NCBI RefSeq assembly: GCF_027945075.1
Contig: NZ_CP116034.1
Location: 3,596,001 to 3,660,000, forward strand
Length of the DNA stretch: 64,000 nt
Source of the DNA: Chryseobacterium sp. CY350
GTDB lineage: Bacteria > Bacteroidota > Bacteroidia > Flavobacteriales > Weeksellaceae
Reading direction: 5' to 3'
The notes beneath the pieces are model-generated. The model did no database searches, was not told the DNA's origin, and saw only the letters and a list, made by a program, of their open reading frames with translations. This document shows positions 60,656-64,000 of the stretch, piece by piece. How positions within the stretch are numbered: the stretch's first letter is position 1; every line of letters begins with the position of its first letter. A program made the translations under genes and the position numbers.

Positions 60656-61835
60656 AATTAAAACTTTAGTTCTTATTTGCCTAATTTTTTTAGGAGTATT
60701 CAGCCCATATTATTCTCAGATTCAAGATAAGGATTGTTTCAAAACGGGTGCAGACAGACCTGAGTTATATTTGCCACTATTGAAAGGGAAAAATATCGGA
60801 ATCGTTACCAATCAGACTGGTTTGATGAAAGATAAAAATCATGTGGTAGATTATTTAGTAAAAAACGGCATTAAGATTAAAACAATTTTTGCTCCAGAAC
60901 ATGGTTTCCGGGGTGATGCCGATGCGGGCGAAAAAGTAAAAAACGGAATAGACATCAAAACGGGAATTCCTATCATCTCGCTTTATGGTCCCAATAAAAA
61001 ACCAAAGCCGGAGCAATTGAAAGGTTTGGATATTGTAGTATTTGATATTCAGGATGTTGGAGTTAGATTTTATACTTACATCTCTACTTTGACGTATTTG
61101 ATGGAAGCCGGAGCAGAAAATAATGTTAAAATTTTAGTTTTAGACAGACCAAATCCGCATGACGGATATATTGATGGGCCGGTTTTGAAGAAAAAATGGG
61201 AAAGCTTTGTCGGTATGCACGAAGTTCCCGTAGTTTATGGCTTAACGATTGGCGAATACGGAAAAATGGTGAACGGGGAAAAATGGCTGAAAAATGGAGT
61301 ACAGGCTAAATATACGGTGATCCCGATGCAGAAGTATCATAAACAAAACCGCTATGCTATTTTAGATAAGCCGTCTCCAAATTTACCCAACGATAAATCG
61401 ATCAATCTGTATCCGAGTTTATGTTTCTTCGAAGGAACGCAGGTTTCCGTGGGACGAGGAACTGATATTCCGTTTCAAGTCTATGGTTCACCTTGGACAA
61501 AAGATTTACCTTATCAATTTACTCCAAAACCTAATTTTGGAGCCAAAGATCCTTTTCTGAACGGACAATTATGTTACGGTGAAAATCTCTCAAATTATTC
61601 TGAAGATTTAAGAGAACTAAATCTGGATTGGTTGATTAAAGCCTATAAACAGTACAAAAATCCTCAGCAAAGTTTCTTCCTGAAAAATCTTTTCTTTGAT
61701 ACCTTAGCGGGAAGTGATGAATTAAGAAAACAAATCGTTGCCGGAAAATCTGAAGCTGAAATAAAATCTTCATGGAAATCTGATGTGGAAAAGTTTTCAA
61801 AAATCAGAACCAAATATGTGATGTATGAAGATTGA
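60639..61835 (+). CDS. DUF1343 / NamZ-type exo-beta-N-acetylmuramidase
   Basis: 398 residues from ATG 60639, which gives a signal-like hydrophobic start (FKIKTLVLICLIFLGVFSPYYS). The first half holds LKGKNIGIVTNQTGLMKDKNHVVDYLVKNGIKIKTIFAPEHGFRG; Glu87-His88 in PEHGFRG is the conserved pair of NamZ. LDRPNPHDGYIDGPVL and GRGTDIPFQVYGSPW are further family motifs. NamZ removes terminal MurNAc from peptidoglycan fragments, for muropeptide recycling. It is divergent from the FtsX-like gene. Confidence 0.9.
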   Translation: MNLDFKIKTLVLICLIFLGVFSPYYSQIQDKDCFKTGADRPELYLPLLKGKNIGIVTNQTGLMKDKNHVVDYLVKNGIKIKTIFAPEHGFRGDADAGEKVKNGIDIKTGIPIISLYGPNKKPKPEQLKGLDIVVFDIQDVGVRFYTYISTLTYLMEAGAENNVKILVLDRPNPHDGYIDGPVLKKKWESFVGMHEVPVVYGLTIGEYGKMVNGEKWLKNGVQAKYTVIPMQKYHKQNRYAILDKPSPNLPNDKSINLYPSLCFFEGTQVSVGRGTDIPFQVYGSPWTKDLPYQFTPKPNFGAKDPFLNGQLCYGENLSNYSEDLRELNLDWLIKAYKQYKNPQQSFFLKNLFFDTLAGSDELRKQIVAGKSEAEIKSSWKSDVEKFSKIRTKYVMYED

Positions 61836-61917
61836 AAATGTGGATTCTAATCGTTAGTGCTCGTAAATTTAAAATTGACCGGCAAAGCGAAATTCACAAT
61901 TGATAAGTCACTGTATA

Positions 61918-62124
61918 TCAGTCAAAGTTCTGCGGCGGATTTTTATCATCTTTTCCTTTATTCAAGATAAAAAGTCCGATCGATAAGCCGATAACTCCTG
62001 CAAAAGCAGTCATCAAAGCGCGCTCTAGTTTGTCAGCTTCTTTATTTCCCAAATAATTCATCAGGAAAAGAATAGCAAAAGTGATTACTGATATAATGAT
62101 GTGGTTTTTTCCTAGTAGTTTCAT
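61918..62124 (-). CDS. small membrane protein
   Basis: 68 residues with two hydrophobic helices (about 8-25 and 38-55: HIIISVITFAILFLMNYL and MTAFAGVIGLSIGLFILN) and a polar tail. It starts two bases after the DUF3575 stop on the same strand, so it is part of that operon. No family recognised. Confidence 0.65.
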   Translation of the reverse strand: MKLLGKNHIIISVITFAILFLMNYLGNKEADKLERALMTAFAGVIGLSIGLFILNKGKDDKNPPQNFD

Positions 62125-62125
62125 A

Positions 62126-62776
62126 TTATTTTAGTCTGTAACAAATCATGACACCGCCACGATAAGGTAACCATTCTCCGCTTCTGTTAAAGCCCTGCGC
62201 GCTATCATATCTTTCACCTGTTCCTCGAACGTAGCCTTTATAAAAATCCTGAGAATTTCCGATACCTGCAAAAATATCCATATTCCAATTATCTGCAAGT
62301 CTAAACTGATAACCACCTTCTACTCCTAGCAGAAAAGAAAAGCCTTTTTGATAAAGTTGTGAATTTATATATTGAGTGGGAACTCCTACCTGAGCATCTA
62401 CAAATGTATTATCATTCCAATAAGTAGGTTTCTGTAGTATGTAAGTTCCTACGGAGAAATTAGCTCCGACGTGCCAACCTTTAAATGCCTCTTTAAAATA
62501 ATATCTTCCCTCAAGAGTTCCCATGTAAATCTGAGCTTCATGTCCTGCAAAAGATTTCCATGGCGAGATTAATACATCTCCCTGCGCTGTAAATTTATTA
62601 CTCAACTGATATTCTAATCCTGCATTGATTACTCCAATGGGAATAAGTAATGCGTTGCCTTTTACATAAAGTTTCTTTTCAGAAATCGTTTTCACATCTG
62701 ATGTTGAATTTTCCTGAGCATCAGCATTGATGAAGGAAAATAAACTTATTAGTACGATGAAAATTTTATTATTCAA
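62126..62776 (-). CDS. DUF3575-type outer membrane beta-barrel protein
   Basis: 216 residues with a signal peptide (VLISLFSFINADAQ). Repeated amphipathic strands such as GNALLIPIGVINAGLEYQLSNKFTAQGDVLISPW, GRYYFKEAFKGWHVGANFSVGTY and EGGYQFRLADNWNMDIFAGIG fit the 8-strand barrel of DUF3575. It ends in LKG-like beta strand RGGVMICYRLK. It follows the thioredoxin-like gene (8 bp) in one operon. Function unknown. Confidence 0.8.
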   Translation of the reverse strand: MNNKIFIVLISLFSFINADAQENSTSDVKTISEKKLYVKGNALLIPIGVINAGLEYQLSNKFTAQGDVLISPWKSFAGHEAQIYMGTLEGRYYFKEAFKGWHVGANFSVGTYILQKPTYWNDNTFVDAQVGVPTQYINSQLYQKGFSFLLGVEGGYQFRLADNWNMDIFAGIGNSQDFYKGYVRGTGERYDSAQGFNRSGEWLPYRGGVMICYRLK

Positions 62777-62783
62777 TGTGACT

Positions 62784-63959
62784 CTATTTTATTTTACTTA
62801 GTAGTTCTTTAGCCAATGTAGCGTCCTTTCCGGCACTCTCCGCCATATTTCTCGACATTTCAGCATAGTTTTTAGCGACATCTGTATTTCCTAATTGATA
62901 ATATATTTTTGCTAAAATATAAGTGTTTTCAGGGGTTTCACTTTGCATTACAGATTTTTCTGCCCATTCAGCTGCTTTTTTAAGGGATGGTTTTGACTGT
63001 ATATGATCAGAAAAAATCCAGGCTGCCTTCAAAAGTTCATTGGGTTGAAACTGATCTGAATTTTTATAGTAAACCAAAGCAGCTTTTTCATATTCTGCAA
63101 AATTACTATTCTGCTCATAATAGCTAAGTTTAGTCTGATTAAGCTTAGTCATTGCAGCTTCTTTTCCTACCAGCGGCTCGGCTGTTTTCATGAAATATTC
63201 TTCATTAATTTCTTTTTTGTTTTCGTCAATTGATTCAGCGACGATTTTAGAAAGTACAATTTGGTTATTAAACTCATTATAAGTTTCTTCTGGTAAATAC
63301 TTAATGATGTCTGTTTTTCTTGCCGTAAAAAATTTGTAGTTGGGATCTTCTGTTGATTTAATGAAATAAAGCAACAAACCAACTTCATCTTTTGAGATTT
63401 CGTCTGTTTTGCTTTTGTTTTGAAAATATCGTTCTGAAGCTTTTTTAGCAAAATCAAAATCTGCATTAGCATTAAGTTTCATAATGTTAATCAAAAATTC
63501 AGGTGACTTTTCTCCTTTTGCAAAACGTTCTTTCAGCGACCCAGATTTATTGTTGGGCGAGTTAATATCCTGAGCCATTGTAAGGAAAATGTTTTCTTCC
63601 ATATAGCCGTAATTTTGAGAAACCAATTCTCCGTCACCATTCAGGAACAGATAAGTAGGGTAGGAGCGAACACCGAATTTCTGGGCAACTTCTCTACCTT
63701 CACCTTTTTCCATATCAATTCTTGCGTTGATAAAATTTTTATTGTAAAAGTCGCCGACGGTTTTTTTTGTAAAAACATTTTTTTCCATCATTTTACAAGG
63801 GCCGCACCATGAGGCATATGCGTCGATGAAAACAAGTTTGTTTTCTTTTTTTGCTTTTGCTATCAGATCTTTGAAAGGGATATCCTGAAACTTGATTTCG
63901 TCTTGTGCAAAAGCAAATATTGTGATAAAAATAAATAATCCGGAGATGATCTTCTTCAT
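62784..63959 (-). CDS. thioredoxin-domain protein with TPR-like C-terminus
   Basis: 391 residues: signal peptide (SGLFIFITIFAFAQ), thioredoxin domain with the redox motif WCGPC (KLVFIDAYASWCGPCKMMEKNVFTKKTVGDFYNKNFINARIDMEKGEG), then about 230 helical residues ending in TPR-like units (ANYILAKIYYQLGNTDVAKNYAEMSRN). It should work in the periplasm on disulfides, with the C-terminal helices binding partners. It is the first gene of a three-gene minus-strand operon. Confidence 0.85.
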   Translation of the reverse strand: MKKIISGLFIFITIFAFAQDEIKFQDIPFKDLIAKAKKENKLVFIDAYASWCGPCKMMEKNVFTKKTVGDFYNKNFINARIDMEKGEGREVAQKFGVRSYPTYLFLNGDGELVSQNYGYMEENIFLTMAQDINSPNNKSGSLKERFAKGEKSPEFLINIMKLNANADFDFAKKASERYFQNKSKTDEISKDEVGLLLYFIKSTEDPNYKFFTARKTDIIKYLPEETYNEFNNQIVLSKIVAESIDENKKEINEEYFMKTAEPLVGKEAAMTKLNQTKLSYYEQNSNFAEYEKAALVYYKNSDQFQPNELLKAAWIFSDHIQSKPSLKKAAEWAEKSVMQSETPENTYILAKIYYQLGNTDVAKNYAEMSRNMAESAGKDATLAKELLSKIK

Positions 63960-64000
63960 TTCTTATTCTAAATTATAATAAGCGAAGATACTTATTTTTG

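Overview
The window reads as a chromosomal segment of a low-GC Bacteroidota bacterium. The best guess is a flavobacterium of the Chryseobacterium / Weeksellaceae type. Evidence: promoters of the TTTG-N17-21-TAnnTTTG kind with no Shine-Dalgarno signal; a C-terminal T9SS sorting domain on a secreted nuclease; two long TonB-dependent receptors; T6SS-iii type proteins (TssO/TssR-like); a tiny Lys/Arg-rich ribosomal-type protein next to HU; and a DUF5522 protein. No rRNA, tRNA, CRISPR array, transposase or prophage was seen. Species assignment is inference.

Layout. 1-9.3 kb: mostly minus-strand genes of tyrosine/phenylalanine breakdown (fumarylacetoacetase, 4-hydroxyphenylpyruvate dioxygenase, homogentisate dioxygenase) with a flavin reductase-like protein and a CoA-transferase. 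Maleylacetoacetate isomerase is missing here. 9.3-18.4 kb: a TonB receptor with a palindrome over its promoter, a thioredoxin-like protein, and a run of redox and detoxification genes (Crp-type regulator, AhpD-like, quinone reductase with a divergent LysR, aldo/keto reductase, nitronate monooxygenase with a disrupted 5' end). 18.4-21.7 kb: mpl-like ligase, plsC-like acyltransferase, NUDIX.

21.7-28.9 kb is a curli (functional amyloid) locus: a very long curlin with roughly 20 repeats, a CsgB-like minor curlin, a CsgH-CsgE fusion, CsgF, CsgG with an extra C-terminal barrel-like domain, a multidomain lipoprotein, and a CsgD-like LuxR regulator whose receiver has lost its phospho-acceptor. A palindrome CCGTA-N4-TACGG stands upstream of the csgB operon and of the regulator, with degenerate copies upstream of the large curlin. 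I infer a dedicated, self-regulated curli regulon.

28.9-46 kb: RNase G, a 29-residue basic protein, HU, a second LuxR regulator (Glu at the phospho-acceptor position), then part of a type VI secretion locus (TssO-like proteins, a PKD protein, TssR, a PAAR-like tip, a 996-residue cell-wall effector with lysozyme-like and M23 peptidase domains, a candidate immunity lipoprotein, an unknown protein, ClpV/TssH, and a lytic transglycosylase). Sheath, Hcp and baseplate genes are not in the window.

46-64 kb: secreted endonuclease, DUF4136 lipoprotein, DUF5522, PLP enzyme, glucosaminidase with LysM, hemL, a beta-helix lipoprotein with a TonB receptor beside a PhoB/PhoR-like pair, a pRiA4b ORF-3-like protein, an FtsX-type permease, NamZ-type muramidase, and three minus-strand envelope genes (small membrane protein, DUF3575 barrel, thioredoxin-TPR protein). 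Several terminators and promoters were read directly from the bases. All functional names rest on recognised motifs, not on database searches.
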